Assembly: GCA_019084025.1 (NCBI GenBank)
Contig: JAHRBI010000003.1
Coordinates: 484,439-548,438, forward strand
DNA length: 64,000 nt
DNA from: Burkholderiaceae bacterium DAT-1
GTDB taxonomy: Bacteria > Pseudomonadota > Gammaproteobacteria > Burkholderiales > Chitinimonadaceae
Reading direction: 5' to 3'
In this document: piece by piece, positions 45,729 through 54,635 of the stretch
Layout: each line of letters opens with the position of its first letter
How positions within the stretch are numbered: position 1 is the stretch's first letter
Position numbers and translations under genes: made by a program
Notes under the pieces: generated by a model
The model's input: only the letters and a program-made list of their open reading frames with translations
Told to the model about the DNA's origin: nothing
Database searches by the model: none

Positions 45729-46546
45729 TTGGCTTTTCCTTGATGTCTGATGAGGATATTGAATGCGCGTGCCGCCAGCGTCATGCCGAACGTGGCAGTG
45801 ACCACCACGGCAGAGCCATAGCCCGCGCAATTGAGTGCAGCGCCCGACGCAGGCGCACAGGCCGCTGCTGGCCTGACAATCTGTTCTTCCGAGAACACGC
45901 ATTCGATACCGAAGCGTTTCCCGTCGCGCGGAAAACCATAATTGCGGCGCAAATCGGCACGTAGTTTGGACAGTAGTGCATCACCCTGACTCTGGGCGAT
46001 GTCGCCACTGGCAATGCGGGTCGGATCCATTCTGCCGCCCGCTCCGCCCGATACGAGTAGCGGGATGCGCTGGCGCTTGCAATGCGCAACCAGCGCCGAT
46101 TTCACCCGCAATTGATCCATGCAGTCGATCACCACGTCAAATCTGCGATCAATCAGACTAGCCAGATTGTCCTGTGTCAGAAAATCGTCGACCTCATGCA
46201 CTTGAACGCGCGGATTGATCGCGCGAATGCGATCGGCCATTGCCGTAACTTTGGCAGCGCCCAGCGTATCGCTCAGGGCATGCAGCTGACGATTGATGTT
46301 GCTGGGTGCAATGTGATCCAGATCAATCAGCGTAATCTGTCCGACTGCACTCCGTGCCAGCGCTTCAGCGGCCCAGCTGCCGACGCCTCCGATCCCGATG
46401 ACGCATACATGTGCGGATGCAAACGCATGCAAGCCAACGTCACCATACAGGCGTGCAACACCACCAAATCGGCGTTCATAATCAAGTGCGGATGGATCGG
46501 TTGGCGAAGTCATGGCTTCCATGGGGGCATCGGGCAAAAGGCGCAT
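45725..46546 (-). CDS. tcdA: tRNA threonylcarbamoyladenosine dehydratase (TcdA-like)
   Basis: E1-like ThiF-family enzyme that cyclises t6A37 of tRNA to ct6A using ATP. The nucleotide-binding motif VIGIGGVGSWAAEALARS, DLDHIAPSNINRQ, VIDCMDQLRVK and AACAPASGAALNCAGYGSAV are characteristic, as is the start YERRFGGVARLYG. The start is uncertain: 46546 (AGGG upstream, 273 residues), 46522 or 46513 are all possible. A longer frame to 46723 is unlikely because homologues begin ~12 residues before RRFGG. Confidence 0.88.
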   Translation of the reverse strand: MRLLPDAPMEAMTSPTDPSALDYERRFGGVARLYGDVGLHAFASAHVCVIGIGGVGSWAAEALARSAVGQITLIDLDHIAPSNINRQLHALSDTLGAAKVTAMADRIRAINPRVQVHEVDDFLTQDNLASLIDRRFDVVIDCMDQLRVKSALVAHCKRQRIPLLVSGGAGGRMDPTRIASGDIAQSQGDALLSKLRADLRRNYGFPRDGKRFGIECVFSEEQIVRPAAACAPASGAALNCAGYGSAVVVTATFGMTLAARAFNILIRHQGKAK

Positions 46547-46601
46547 TTTACCCTGCAATGCAAAGCAAGGCTGCACGGTTTGTCCGATGCTATCCGAATG
46601 A

Positions 46602-47021
46602 CTACCAGCTACCGGTATTCGGCATGGATACCCATGGCTCAACCGGTGCCAGTGCCTCGCCTTTTTGCAACAATTCGATCGAGATGCCATCCGGCGAGCG
46701 AACAAAGGCCATGCGTCCATCACGTGGTGGGCGGTTAATCAGGATGCCGCGATCCATCAAATGCTGGCAGTAGGCGTGAATATCATCCACTTCATAAGCC
46801 AAATGACCAAAGTTGCGGCCGCCGGTGTACACCTCCGGATCCCAGTTCCAGGTCAATTCCAGTTCTGCGTCAGGCTGGCCGGGGGCTGCCAGGTAAACCA
46901 GCGTAAAGCGACCGGCCTCATAATCTTTGCGACGCGTCAGTTCGAGGCCGAGTGCATCGCGATAGAACCGGATGGATGCATCCAGATCAGTGACTCGAAC
47001 CATAGTATGCAGATAGCGCAT
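46602..47021 (-). CDS. gloA: Lactoylglutathione lyase (glyoxalase I)
   Basis: 139 residues from the ATG at 47021 (AGGAG, 7-nt spacing). Converts the methylglyoxal-glutathione hemithioacetal to lactoylglutathione. [20 protein letters not shown] with the first metal His, ELELTWNW with Glu, [10 protein letters not shown] with the second His and DGISIELLQ with Glu make the full metal site. Typical Ni-type length. Confidence 0.94.
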   Translation of the reverse strand: MRYLHTMVRVTDLDASIRFYRDALGLELTRRKDYEAGRFTLVYLAAPGQPDAELELTWNWDPEVYTGGRNFGHLAYEVDDIHAYCQHLMDRGILINRPPRDGRMAFVRSPDGISIELLQKGEALAPVEPWVSMPNTGSW

Positions 47022-47165
47022 GAAAATCTCCTGTCGGGCCACCATTCGGCAGATGGCCGGAAAAAGTACATGAAAGTGGCGTGGTTAGCTGCTTTACTGG
47101 GTAGATATGGTAAGGCTGAATGGTGAACTTGCAAGTCCTTCGAACAGAAAATTGTGTGGAAGCTA

Positions 47166-47193
47166 TTGACGAATTGTGCAGGAGACTTATAAT
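47166..47193 (+). promoter_or_regulatory. Strong sigma-70 promoter of the tRNA-Lys cluster
   Basis: TTGACG, a 16-nt spacer and TATAAT, ending 13 nt before the first tRNA. A GC-rich discriminator (GCTCGTC) follows, as in stringently controlled stable-RNA promoters. Confidence 0.8.
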
Positions 47194-47206
47194 GCTCGTC
47201 TTCCCC

Positions 47207-47282
47207 GGGTCGTTAGCTCAGTCGGTAGAGCAGCGGACTTTTAATCCGTTGGTCGCAGGTTCGAGTCCCGCACGACCCACCA
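47207..47282 (+). tRNA. tRNA-Lys(TTT)
   Basis: 76 nt including an encoded CCA. Acceptor stem GGGTCGT/ACGACCC, D-loop TAGCTCAGTCGGTAGAGCA, anticodon loop CTTTTAA, T-loop GTTCGAGTC. First of three tRNA-Lys genes. Confidence 0.97.
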
Positions 47283-47289
47283 GGGAAAC

Positions 47290-47362
47290 GGGTTGTTAGC
47301 TCAGTTGGTAGAGCAGCGGACTCTTAATCCGTAGGTCCACAGTTCGAATCTGTGACAACCCA
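47290..47362 (+). tRNA. tRNA-Lys(CTT), copy 1
   Basis: 73 nt; the CCA end is not encoded (CAA follows the discriminator A). Acceptor stem GGGTTGT/ACAACCC. The body is identical to the third tRNA, with anticodon loop CTCTTAA. Confidence 0.95.
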
Positions 47363-47371
47363 CAAATGCTA

Positions 47372-47396
47372 GATATGTGTATCTGATACACATATC
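47372..47396. repeat. 12-bp perfect inverted repeat between tRNA genes
   Basis: GATATGTGTATC, T, then its exact complement. It forms a long hairpin between the second and third tRNA genes. Perhaps an RNase processing signal for the polycistronic tRNA precursor. Confidence 0.6.
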
Positions 47397-47397
47397 C

Positions 47398-47473
47398 GGG
47401 GCGTTAGCTCAGTTGGTAGAGCAGCGGACTCTTAATCCGTAGGTCCACAGTTCGAATCTGTGACGCCCCACCA
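47398..47473 (+). tRNA. tRNA-Lys(CTT), copy 2
   Basis: 76 nt with encoded CCA. Acceptor stem GGGGCGT/ACGCCCC; anticodon loop CTCTTAA. It differs from copy 1 only in compensated acceptor-stem pairs and in the CCA end. Confidence 0.97.
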
Positions 47474-47480
47474 AATTTTA

Positions 47481-47510
47481 AAACCCGCAGATGAAAGTCT
47501 GCGGGTTTTT
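47481..47510 (+). terminator. Terminator of the tRNA-Lys cluster
   Basis: Stem AAACCCGCAGA/TCTGCGGGTTT, loop TGAAAG, ending in a TTTTT run. Confidence 0.9.
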
Positions 47511-47631
47511 CATATCTATCGAATCGTGCAGGTAAATGAAGCTTACTTGTCTGACTGTATGATGCGATTTCAATAAAAAAGGAGGCGTATGCCTCCTCTT
47601 TTCATTCGGCAGACGTGTGCCGATGTCTGCC

Positions 47632-47955
47632 TTAGATGCGCAGTGTATCGATGGAGCCGCCATTTTCCAGATGATCGGCAACCCACTGTGGCTTGCGGCC
47701 ACGACCGGTCCAGGTTTGTTCTGGATTGGCCGGGTTGCGGAATTGAGCTGCCACGGTGCCACGCTTGCTGCCGCGCTTGGCGGAAGTTTCGGTCACCAGA
47801 TCTGCCAGTGTGAAGCCGCGCTCAGCTGCCAGACGTTGCAGTTCAGCCAGAGTTTGCTTGCGGTCTTCAACCTTGCGGCGCTCAACTTCGCGCTCGAGGT
47901 CTTTTTGCAGTTGGGCCAGTTGTGGCAGTGTGAAAGCAGAAAAATCAATCATCAT
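47632..47955 (-). CDS. H-NS family nucleoid protein
   Basis: 107 residues. An N-terminal coiled-coil oligomerisation region (LPQLAQLQKDLEREVERRKV) and a C-terminal DNA-binding motif NPANPEQTWTGRGRKPQWV, with the TWTGRGR core that reads AT-rich minor grooves. Resembles the BpH3/Bv3F branch of betaproteobacteria. It could silence AT-rich acquired DNA such as the 3.5-9.6 kb island, which is inference. The gap to the tRNA terminator is short and empty. Confidence 0.93.
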   Translation of the reverse strand: MMIDFSAFTLPQLAQLQKDLEREVERRKVEDRKQTLAELQRLAAERGFTLADLVTETSAKRGSKRGTVAAQFRNPANPEQTWTGRGRKPQWVADHLENGGSIDTLRI

Positions 47956-47998
47956 TTATCTCCGATGGAGCCTGTGGGCATGGAATGAATACTGTCCA

Positions 47999-48027
47999 AT
48001 TATTATTGGAATAAAGAATAATTTCAA
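47999..48027 (-). promoter_or_regulatory. Candidate promoter of the H-NS-like gene
   Basis: On the minus strand TTGAAA (48027-48022), a 17-nt spacer and AATAAT (48004-47999), 44 nt before the start codon. Confidence 0.45.
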
Positions 48028-48093
48028 GGGCAATATTGAATCTCTTTACTTCATATTTTTGTATTGAGTAAATCTGCCCTCTCTTGAAGACTA

Positions 48094-50052
48094 TCAGCTT
48101 GAGGTTGAAAGTTCGCTTCCTGAAGGTTGATTGAGTACCAGATATGCCTTTTTCAGTTGAATATCGACTTCTCTCAGCTGTTGCACAATGGTCGATTCAA
48201 TCTCTTCAAGTTCATTAATACGAGTTTCCAGTGTATCAGTTGCTTTGTGAATACGTTTGACACTTTCCAGTCGGCGACGCAGTTGAATCTGGTGTTCACG
48301 TACCTGAGTTTCCATGGGCGCCATCACTGCTTTTAACCAGTGATCAATATCGCGATTGGCAACTTCATAAACATGCAGGATACGGCTGGCAATTGTTTCG
48401 AAAAATTTGCTAGTCATGGTGTTCTGCGAGGTTGTCAGAATCGTACCCAGATTGTTGAAATGCTCATTGAAACTCTTTTCAAGACGAGCGATTTCTTTGT
48501 GATACTTGAGTGTCGAGAATGGAGGCGGGCTGCTATTGACCAAGCCGTGTTCCTCACTGAACCGACGATACATGCCAGCCATCATGGCTTGAATTTCAGC
48601 GACTTGCTCGGCAGATTTAGAAATATCGCCATTAATGTCGCGGAAGAACCGTTGCATTGCACCGGTAATACCAGTAGACAACTTGGCACGTTGCATATCG
48701 GTGCGTGCCTCGTTGATGCGCTTCTTTAGTCTATCTACTGATACGTGGCTGTACAGTGTATTGGTTTGCTGCGTAAACACACTCCGCAGGGCTTGAAAAC
48801 GAACCATGCCTTTTTCAAAGTGCTGCTTTTCATCCTGAATTTTATCTAGCATTGATTCGATGACGTCACGGTTCTTGCCGCGCAGCGCGCCCAATTCTGT
48901 CAGTTGCTCGCGAATACTTGCATGGCGTGCGTCCAGAATGGCGCGCGTCGCCAGCGCAAGATCCTCTATTTCAGTTAATGTGTTATCGCGTACGATTTCC
49001 TGCTTTGCAGGGATCAATTCGTCAGATAACGCATACTCCAGCGCCATCAATCGGGTTCGGTCAAGTAAGGCCGCATCTTCATGAATTTTCGCATACAGTG
49101 CTTTTTGTGCAGATACTGGAAACACCTGATCCGAATGAATGCCAAGCAGGGTAGCGCTTTGGTTGGTCTGCTTGTCGATTTCGGCATTGATCTCGGATTC
49201 TGATTTCAGGCTATCCCACAAACCGTCGATTTTGTTCAATACCACGATGCGCCCACGTCGCGAGCCGGGGGCTCGGCTAATGTGATTGCGCCATACCTCT
49301 ATGTCGGATTTGGTCACGCCGGTATCTGCGGCCAGAATGAACAAGATGGCGTGTGCATTGGGCAGCAGATTCAGGGTCAGCTCAGGTTCGGTACCAATTG
49401 CGTTCAGACCCGGGGTGTCCAGAATGACGAGACCCTTTTCCAGTAAAGGATGCGGGAAATTGATCACTGCATGGCGCCAGCACGGAATTTCGATTTTGCC
49501 ATCGCGAATGGTGAGTTTGAGGTCTGGATCTTCATCATCGAACAGACCTAGAGAGCGCGCTTCGTCCAATGTAGCCCAACGGGTTTGACCGACTTCCTGA
49601 AAGGCTGCCTGCATGTCTTCTGCAGATTCGGTATTCAATGGCAGCGTATGCCACTCATCCGGGTAGCGGCGATATTCTGACGTAGTGGTATTGGTGGCCC
49701 GGGTTTCAATTGGCAGAAGCTGGATGCAGTTTGGGCGACTTGCGTCATATAACAGCTCTGTCGGGCACATCGTGGTGCGGCCGGCAGACGAGGGCAAAAT
49801 ACGCTGCCCATATTCAGCAAAGAAAATTGCGTTAATCAGCTCGGATTTGCCGCGTGAAAATTCCGCCACAAACGCAATGTTCAGTTTGTCTTCATGCAAT
49901 TTGTCCAGCAAATGCTGAATACGCAGGCCGGTTTGTGCATCGTTGAGGTCTTGTTCTTGCAGCCAGCGCTGGAAATCACTGATTTGACGGATCAGTCCGC
50001 TACGCCAACGGCTATATGCTTCAAAGTCAGCGACCAGATGATTGTTGGACAT
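48094..50052 (-). CDS. Dynamin-like GTPase
   Basis: 652 residues. The GTPase domain has G1 AEFSRGKSELINA (near residue 63), G3 LVILDTPGLNAIG and G4 VVLNKIDG. A long helical, coiled-coil-rich region follows (~370-640) that is typical of bacterial dynamin-like proteins. No clear transmembrane segment, so membrane contact would be peripheral. Possible roles are membrane remodelling, envelope stress or phage defence; none can be chosen from sequence. It stands alone between the H-NS-like gene and mutM. Confidence 0.85.
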   Translation of the reverse strand: MSNNHLVADFEAYSRWRSGLIRQISDFQRWLQEQDLNDAQTGLRIQHLLDKLHEDKLNIAFVAEFSRGKSELINAIFFAEYGQRILPSSAGRTTMCPTELLYDASRPNCIQLLPIETRATNTTTSEYRRYPDEWHTLPLNTESAEDMQAAFQEVGQTRWATLDEARSLGLFDDEDPDLKLTIRDGKIEIPCWRHAVINFPHPLLEKGLVILDTPGLNAIGTEPELTLNLLPNAHAILFILAADTGVTKSDIEVWRNHISRAPGSRRGRIVVLNKIDGLWDSLKSESEINAEIDKQTNQSATLLGIHSDQVFPVSAQKALYAKIHEDAALLDRTRLMALEYALSDELIPAKQEIVRDNTLTEIEDLALATRAILDARHASIREQLTELGALRGKNRDVIESMLDKIQDEKQHFEKGMVRFQALRSVFTQQTNTLYSHVSVDRLKKRINEARTDMQRAKLSTGITGAMQRFFRDINGDISKSAEQVAEIQAMMAGMYRRFSEEHGLVNSSPPPFSTLKYHKEIARLEKSFNEHFNNLGTILTTSQNTMTSKFFETIASRILHVYEVANRDIDHWLKAVMAPMETQVREHQIQLRRRLESVKRIHKATDTLETRINELEEIESTIVQQLREVDIQLKKAYLVLNQPSGSELSTSS

Positions 50053-50213
50053 GTGATTCTCCGGAAAGTCAGGTGCAGGTTGGGCGCCTGTCAGGTGTGC
50101 TTTGGCGGGGCAAATAATGATATGAATATTGCCCGTCCATGGACGATTGGTCTAAGGATAGCAATCTATCATATTGGATGCATCTAACAAGCTGTCATCC
50201 AGTCTCGATTGCT

Positions 50214-51041
50214 TCAGTGTTGGCACTTTTCGCACCAGAATGTATGTCTGCCGCCGAGGTGTTTGCTGATGATAGTGGTATTACATATATGGCAATTAAA
50301 GCCATTGCGCCCATAGACATTATATTCTTGCTGAAAATAGCCCGGTTTGCCTTTGGCATCCTGAAAGTCCCGCAATGTACTGCCCCCTGTTTCGATTGCG
50401 CGCTGTAATACTTGCCGAATGCTGCTAACGAGTCGTTCGACCTCATCTCGGCTGAGCGAGTGTGCCGGGCGTAAGGGCTGGATACGTGCCAGAAATAATG
50501 CCTCGTTGGCGTAGATATTGCCTACGCCGACGACAATTTCACCCTCCATGATCAGTTGTTTGATCGGGCGGGAAAACCTATGGCAGATTGCGGATAAGTA
50601 AGCTGCGTCAAACAGATCGCCTAGCGGCTCGGGACCAAGCTTGCTGAGCAGAGGATGAAGATGCTGAGGGGTGTCGGTCCATAATATCGCACCAAATCGC
50701 CGAGGATCGCGGTAGCGCAGGATGGACGTGCCGCCGTGCGCAGCTTTGAAAATCAGGTCTACGTGATCATGCTTTTCGATGGGTGTGTCATGCGTTACAA
50801 ATCTAAAACTGCCCGACATACCCAGATGTAAAACGAGATATCCGTGGTCGAGTTCAATTAGAATATATTTTGCGCGGCGTTTGACGGCTAAAATGGTTCT
50901 GCCTTGCACCAGGGATGGAAAATGATCCGGTATTGGCCAGCGCAGGCGTGGATTGCGGACAATCGCGTCGAGAATCATTGCGCCTTCAATTTCCGGAGCA
51001 ATGCCTCTGCGTGTAATTTCCACCTCGGGTAATTCAGGCAT
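50214..51041 (-). CDS. mutM: Formamidopyrimidine-DNA glycosylase
   Basis: 275 residues, starting with the catalytic MPELPEVE (Pro1 nucleophile after Met removal, Glu2). Excises 8-oxoguanine. HLGMSGSFR, the helix-two-turn-helix region GVGNIYANEALF and a C-terminal zinc finger (CHICNTTI, FWCEKCQ) are intact. The gap 50053-50213 between the dynamin-like gene and mutM shows no gene. Confidence 0.97.
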   Translation of the reverse strand: MPELPEVEITRRGIAPEIEGAMILDAIVRNPRLRWPIPDHFPSLVQGRTILAVKRRAKYILIELDHGYLVLHLGMSGSFRFVTHDTPIEKHDHVDLIFKAAHGGTSILRYRDPRRFGAILWTDTPQHLHPLLSKLGPEPLGDLFDAAYLSAICHRFSRPIKQLIMEGEIVVGVGNIYANEALFLARIQPLRPAHSLSRDEVERLVSSIRQVLQRAIETGGSTLRDFQDAKGKPGYFQQEYNVYGRNGFNCHICNTTIISKHLGGRHTFWCEKCQH

Positions 51042-51191
51042 ACCAGGCCACCCATTTGCTATATGTTATGAAAGGACTCAATTCGAGTCGCAGATTTCGG
51101 GAGAGGCGCCATGCAACTTCACCGCTTGAAACCAGTCTGCTACAACTATAACATGGCCCATCTGTCACGATTCCCGCTCTCTGGATACTTC

Positions 51192-52973
51192 ATGCCGTCT
51201 ATCTCAGCCTCTTCCAAGCGTCTTGTAGCGAGTGCATTGTCATGTGCGCTGGTTGCCTGTGCGTCGATCCCGGCGCCGAATGCGCGAGTGGCAGAGGTCG
51301 CTCGACCTGAGTCCGACAGGCAGGTGGATGCTTCGCCCGTCGAATCTGCAGCCGTGCCAAGCGATGCTGATCGCTACCCCAAGCAGGTGTTAACGCCAGA
51401 GTTTCTCTTCAGGTCATTGTTGGCGGATATTGCTGCGCAGAGGGGGGAGTTCGATTTCGCCACAGGTGTTTGGCTGGAAATGGCTCGCAGCAATCCCGAT
51501 CCGCGAGTGGCGCAACGTGCGCTGGAAGTGGCTGCGGCGGGTGGTTATCTGAGCGCTGCAGCCGAAGCCGCGACAATCTGGCGGAAGCTGGATAGCACAA
51601 CAATTGCACCCGTTCATGCGCATTTTACGTTGATGGCGAGGGCGGGGAAGTTTGAAGAGGCTCAGCAGGATGCTGATACCCTGCTGGCGATGCTGCCTGC
51701 AGAAAAGGGCACCATCATGCTGCAGGTATCGGCGCAACTGGCTCAGCTTTCGGATAAGGCGAAGGCGGTCGAGCAGGTGCGGTCTCTCGTTGAACGTCAT
51801 CCGGGTACGGCCGAGGGATATCTATCGCTGGCAATAGTCGAGCATGCGAACGCACAGATTGCAGATGGGCTTGCCCATATTGATCAGGCACTGAATCTGC
51901 GCCCGAATTGGGAGTATGCGCAGATTGTAAAGGTGCGCATGATGGAGGGACGTCCTGCTGAGGAAATCGTCAGATTTGCTCAGTCCGCATTGAGTGCGCA
52001 TCCGGACTCTTTTGAGTTGCGTAAGTCGCTAGCCAAGCAGCTGGTGAGTCAGAATAAATTTGCAGAGGCATTCAAGGAATACGAGGTAATCGGCACCAAG
52101 CAGCCGGAAGATGCTGAGGTGGCACTTGGCGCCGCGCTGTCGGCATTGCAACTACGCCGTTATGCGGATGCAGAACGTGCGCTGCTCCGTGCACAGACCT
52201 TGCCCGGGCCCAATGTAGTTGCTGTGCTCTACTACCTCGGTGTGTGCGCGGATGAGCTACGTCACGATCAGGATGCCGTGACGAGGCTGGGTGGTGTGCT
52301 ATCCGGAGAGTTCTATTTACCTGCACGTATGCGCATGATCAAAATTGCCGTACGCAATCAGGATGTAGAGTCGATGAAGGCGGCCATTGCAGCTATGCCC
52401 GAAGGCAGCGATGATGAAAAAATCAGCAAAATCCAATTGGAGTCTCAGGCGTGGCGGGAGTTCAAGCAACCTGCGCAGTCTTTGGCTGTGCTGGATCGAG
52501 GCCTGATCGCCTTTCCGCAGCGGCCCGAATTGCTGTACGACAGATCGTTGCTGCTTGAGCAGGCCGGTCGAGTAGATGATGCCGAACGTGATCTGCGTGA
52601 TTACCTTAAGCAGAAGCCTGACAATGCGGCGGCTTTGAATGCGCTGGGGTATACCCTAGCAAACCGTACCACTCGCCTGGCCGAGGCAGAGGAGTTAATC
52701 CGTCAAGCGCTGCAAAAAGAGCCAGATAATCCTGTTATTCTGGATAGCCTGGGCTGGGTACTGTATAAGCAAGGCAAGGCTCAGGATGCACTGGTGTGGC
52801 TGGAACGTGCCTTTAGCGCCATGCCCGACCCAGAGGTGGCTGCGCATTATGGTGAGGTGCTGTGGCGCAGCGGCAAGCAGTCAGATGCTGAAAAAGTCTG
52901 GTCGCGGGGGCGGGAGTTGAGTCCGAATGATCAGGTTTTACGTGAAACTGTTCAAAGATTAACTGGCAAGTGA
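51192..52973 (+). CDS. TPR-rich lipoprotein
   Basis: 593 residues from the ATG at 51192, giving a signal with lipobox-like ALVACAS. Starts at 51111 or 51153 are possible. Multiple TPR units follow across the whole chain (e.g. LLEQAGRVDDAERDLRDYL, LGYTLANRTTRLAEAEELI, LGWVLYKQGKAQDALVWLER). Probably outer-membrane-attached scaffold. It sits before lolB and ispE as in other betaproteobacteria. Its stop overlaps the lolB start. Confidence 0.87.
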   Translation: MPSISASSKRLVASALSCALVACASIPAPNARVAEVARPESDRQVDASPVESAAVPSDADRYPKQVLTPEFLFRSLLADIAAQRGEFDFATGVWLEMARSNPDPRVAQRALEVAAAGGYLSAAAEAATIWRKLDSTTIAPVHAHFTLMARAGKFEEAQQDADTLLAMLPAEKGTIMLQVSAQLAQLSDKAKAVEQVRSLVERHPGTAEGYLSLAIVEHANAQIADGLAHIDQALNLRPNWEYAQIVKVRMMEGRPAEEIVRFAQSALSAHPDSFELRKSLAKQLVSQNKFAEAFKEYEVIGTKQPEDAEVALGAALSALQLRRYADAERALLRAQTLPGPNVVAVLYYLGVCADELRHDQDAVTRLGGVLSGEFYLPARMRMIKIAVRNQDVESMKAAIAAMPEGSDDEKISKIQLESQAWREFKQPAQSLAVLDRGLIAFPQRPELLYDRSLLLEQAGRVDDAERDLRDYLKQKPDNAAALNALGYTLANRTTRLAEAEELIRQALQKEPDNPVILDSLGWVLYKQGKAQDALVWLERAFSAMPDPEVAAHYGEVLWRSGKQSDAEKVWSRGRELSPNDQVLRETVQRLTGK

Positions 52974-53536
52974 AATATCGTATTCTGACGATTGTGCTGG
53001 CGGGTGTGCTCTCCGCCTGCGCAGTCAAGCCACCTTCATCCATGAGCATGCTTCCTCAGCGCTATACCGTCGATGGACGTGTGTCCGTGCATAAAGCGGG
53101 ACAAAATGCGTTCCCTAGCAATTTCAGTTGGACACATGAGCTTAGCAATGATCGTGTAGATATCAGCAACGGTTTTGGGCAAGTGCTGGCGCGTATAGAA
53201 GTAACCCCTCATCACGCCGCATTCTTTGATGCGGAAGGTAAGGAACGTCGCGCAGAAGATATCGGCACCTTGTCCGAGCGCGAGCTTGGATGGGACATGC
53301 CTGCGCATGGTCTGAAATTCTGGCTGCTGGGTCTGGCCGATCCAGATCGTCCGGCCAGTTGGGAGGCGGGGGATACCCGTATCCTGCATCAGGATGGCTG
53401 GGATATCCGCTTTCCTGATGCGAAGGCTGGTGAAGCACCTTCCCGAATTTTCCTGAGTCGCCCGGGGCTCGATGTGCGTATTGCACTTTATAACTGGCAG
53501 CTTGGGCAGATATCTACTACCTCACCCGCGTCTTGA
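52970..53536 (+). CDS. lolB: Outer-membrane lipoprotein receptor LolB
   Basis: 188 residues. The GTG start overlaps the upstream stop (GTGA). A lipobox in VLSACAV makes it a lipoprotein. RYTVDGRVSV, NFSWTHELSNDRVDISNGFG and LGWDMPAHGLKFWLLGL with the exposed-loop region match LolB, which receives lipoproteins from LolA and inserts them in the outer membrane. Placement before ispE is standard. Confidence 0.92.
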   Translation: MKYRILTIVLAGVLSACAVKPPSSMSMLPQRYTVDGRVSVHKAGQNAFPSNFSWTHELSNDRVDISNGFGQVLARIEVTPHHAAFFDAEGKERRAEDIGTLSERELGWDMPAHGLKFWLLGLADPDRPASWEAGDTRILHQDGWDIRFPDAKAGEAPSRIFLSRPGLDVRIALYNWQLGQISTTSPAS

Positions 53537-53590
53537 TTCTGAACCGGTTACGCTGACCGGTTTGTTGATCGTCCCTCATTGTTTCTATAT

Positions 53591-54448
53591 ATGAAGCCTT
53601 ATTTCGCTCCCGCCAAACTCAATTTGTTCCTGCACATCATTGGTCAGCGCGCTGATGGCTACCATTTGCTGCAAACGGTGTTCAGGTTGCTGGATCATGG
53701 GGATACCGTCTGGATCGAAGCGACTGGTGATGGTGAAATCATTCATGAGAACCCGCTACCCGGCGTGCCGGCCGAGTCTGATCTGATGGTGCGAGCGGCA
53801 CGCCTGTTGCAATCTGCAACCGGTACGACGCGCGGATGTCGCTTGCGAATCGACAAGCGTCTGCCGATGGGTGGCGGTGTGGGGGGCGGGAGCTCCGACG
53901 CGGCCACTGTACTCAAGGCACTCAATACGCTGTGGGATATTCATATGCCCCTGAACGAGCTAATGAGCCTGGGGGTGCAACTCGGTGCGGATGTGCCCGT
54001 TTTCATCTTCGGGAAGGATGCGTTTGCCGAAGGTGTAGGTGAGCAATTGCAGGAAATAACGCTTCCAAATCAGGCATATATTGTATTGCGGCCTCCGGTT
54101 CACATCTCTACGCAAGAAATTTTTCGAGAAAAAAGCTTGACGCGCGATTCAAAGCCAGTCACAATAGCGGCCTTTCCTGACCTGCTGATGCAAGGCGAAA
54201 CGCAGAAAGTTCTGCGGAACGATATGCAGGCGGTTGCGGTTGGGAAGTATCCGGTAGTTGGTGAGTATATTGAGTGGCTTGGCCAGTACGCACCAGCAAT
54301 GATGACCGGTTCAGGTGCTTGTGTGTTTGCTGCATTTAATACGCGAGCTGAGGCTGATAAAGTATTCAGTCTAAAGCCTGAAAGCATGAGCGGTTTTGTC
54401 GCAGAGTGCTACAATGCAGGCAAGTTTGCAGGATTTGCTGATCAGTAG
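53591..54448 (+). CDS. ispE: 4-diphosphocytidyl-2-C-methyl-D-erythritol kinase
   Basis: 285 residues from the ATG at 53591; an upstream TTG at 53579 is less likely. A GHMP kinase in the MEP isoprenoid pathway. APAKLNLFLHIIGQRADGYH holds the catalytic Lys, and PMGGGVGGGSSDAATVL is the ATP-binding loop. LGADVPVFIFG and MMTGSGACVFAAF are also present. It precedes tRNA-Gln and prs. Confidence 0.97.
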   Translation: MKPYFAPAKLNLFLHIIGQRADGYHLLQTVFRLLDHGDTVWIEATGDGEIIHENPLPGVPAESDLMVRAARLLQSATGTTRGCRLRIDKRLPMGGGVGGGSSDAATVLKALNTLWDIHMPLNELMSLGVQLGADVPVFIFGKDAFAEGVGEQLQEITLPNQAYIVLRPPVHISTQEIFREKSLTRDSKPVTIAAFPDLLMQGETQKVLRNDMQAVAVGKYPVVGEYIEWLGQYAPAMMTGSGACVFAAFNTRAEADKVFSLKPESMSGFVAECYNAGKFAGFADQ

Positions 54449-54462
54449 ATTTGCAGGTTCTT

Positions 54463-54539
54463 AGGGGAGTCGCCAAGTTGGTTAAGGCATCGGATTTTGA
54501 TTCCGACATGCGAAGGTTCGAATCCTTCTTCCCCTGCCA
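54463..54539 (+). tRNA. tRNA-Gln(TTG)
   Basis: 77 nt including CCA. Acceptor AGGGGAG/TTCCCCT (last pair G-U), anticodon loop TTTTGAT, T-loop GTTCGAATC. Only 14 nt after ispE, so likely cotranscribed and processed from its mRNA. Confidence 0.96.
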
Positions 54540-54544
54540 ATTCG

Positions 54545-54574
54545 TTGTGGTCGGTATGGCCGGTCGCTTATAAA
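54545..54574 (+). promoter_or_regulatory. Possible promoter upstream of the prs hairpin
   Basis: TTGTGG, an 18-nt spacer, TATAAA. Transcripts would start near 54581, at the foot of the terminator hairpin. The match is moderate. Confidence 0.3.
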
Positions 54575-54581
54575 AGCAGAA

Positions 54582-54620
54582 AATAAAGCGTGTAATCCTG
54601 GTTACACGCTTTATTTTTTT
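54582..54620 (+). terminator. Strong terminator or attenuator in front of prs
   Basis: Perfect 14-bp stem AATAAAGCGTGTAA/TTACACGCTTTATT, 6-nt loop, then a T run. It ends only 15 nt before the prs start codon, leaving no room for a promoter after it. prs therefore depends on read-through or on regulated antitermination. Confidence 0.85.
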
Positions 54621-54635
54621 ATCAAGGATCGCAAA

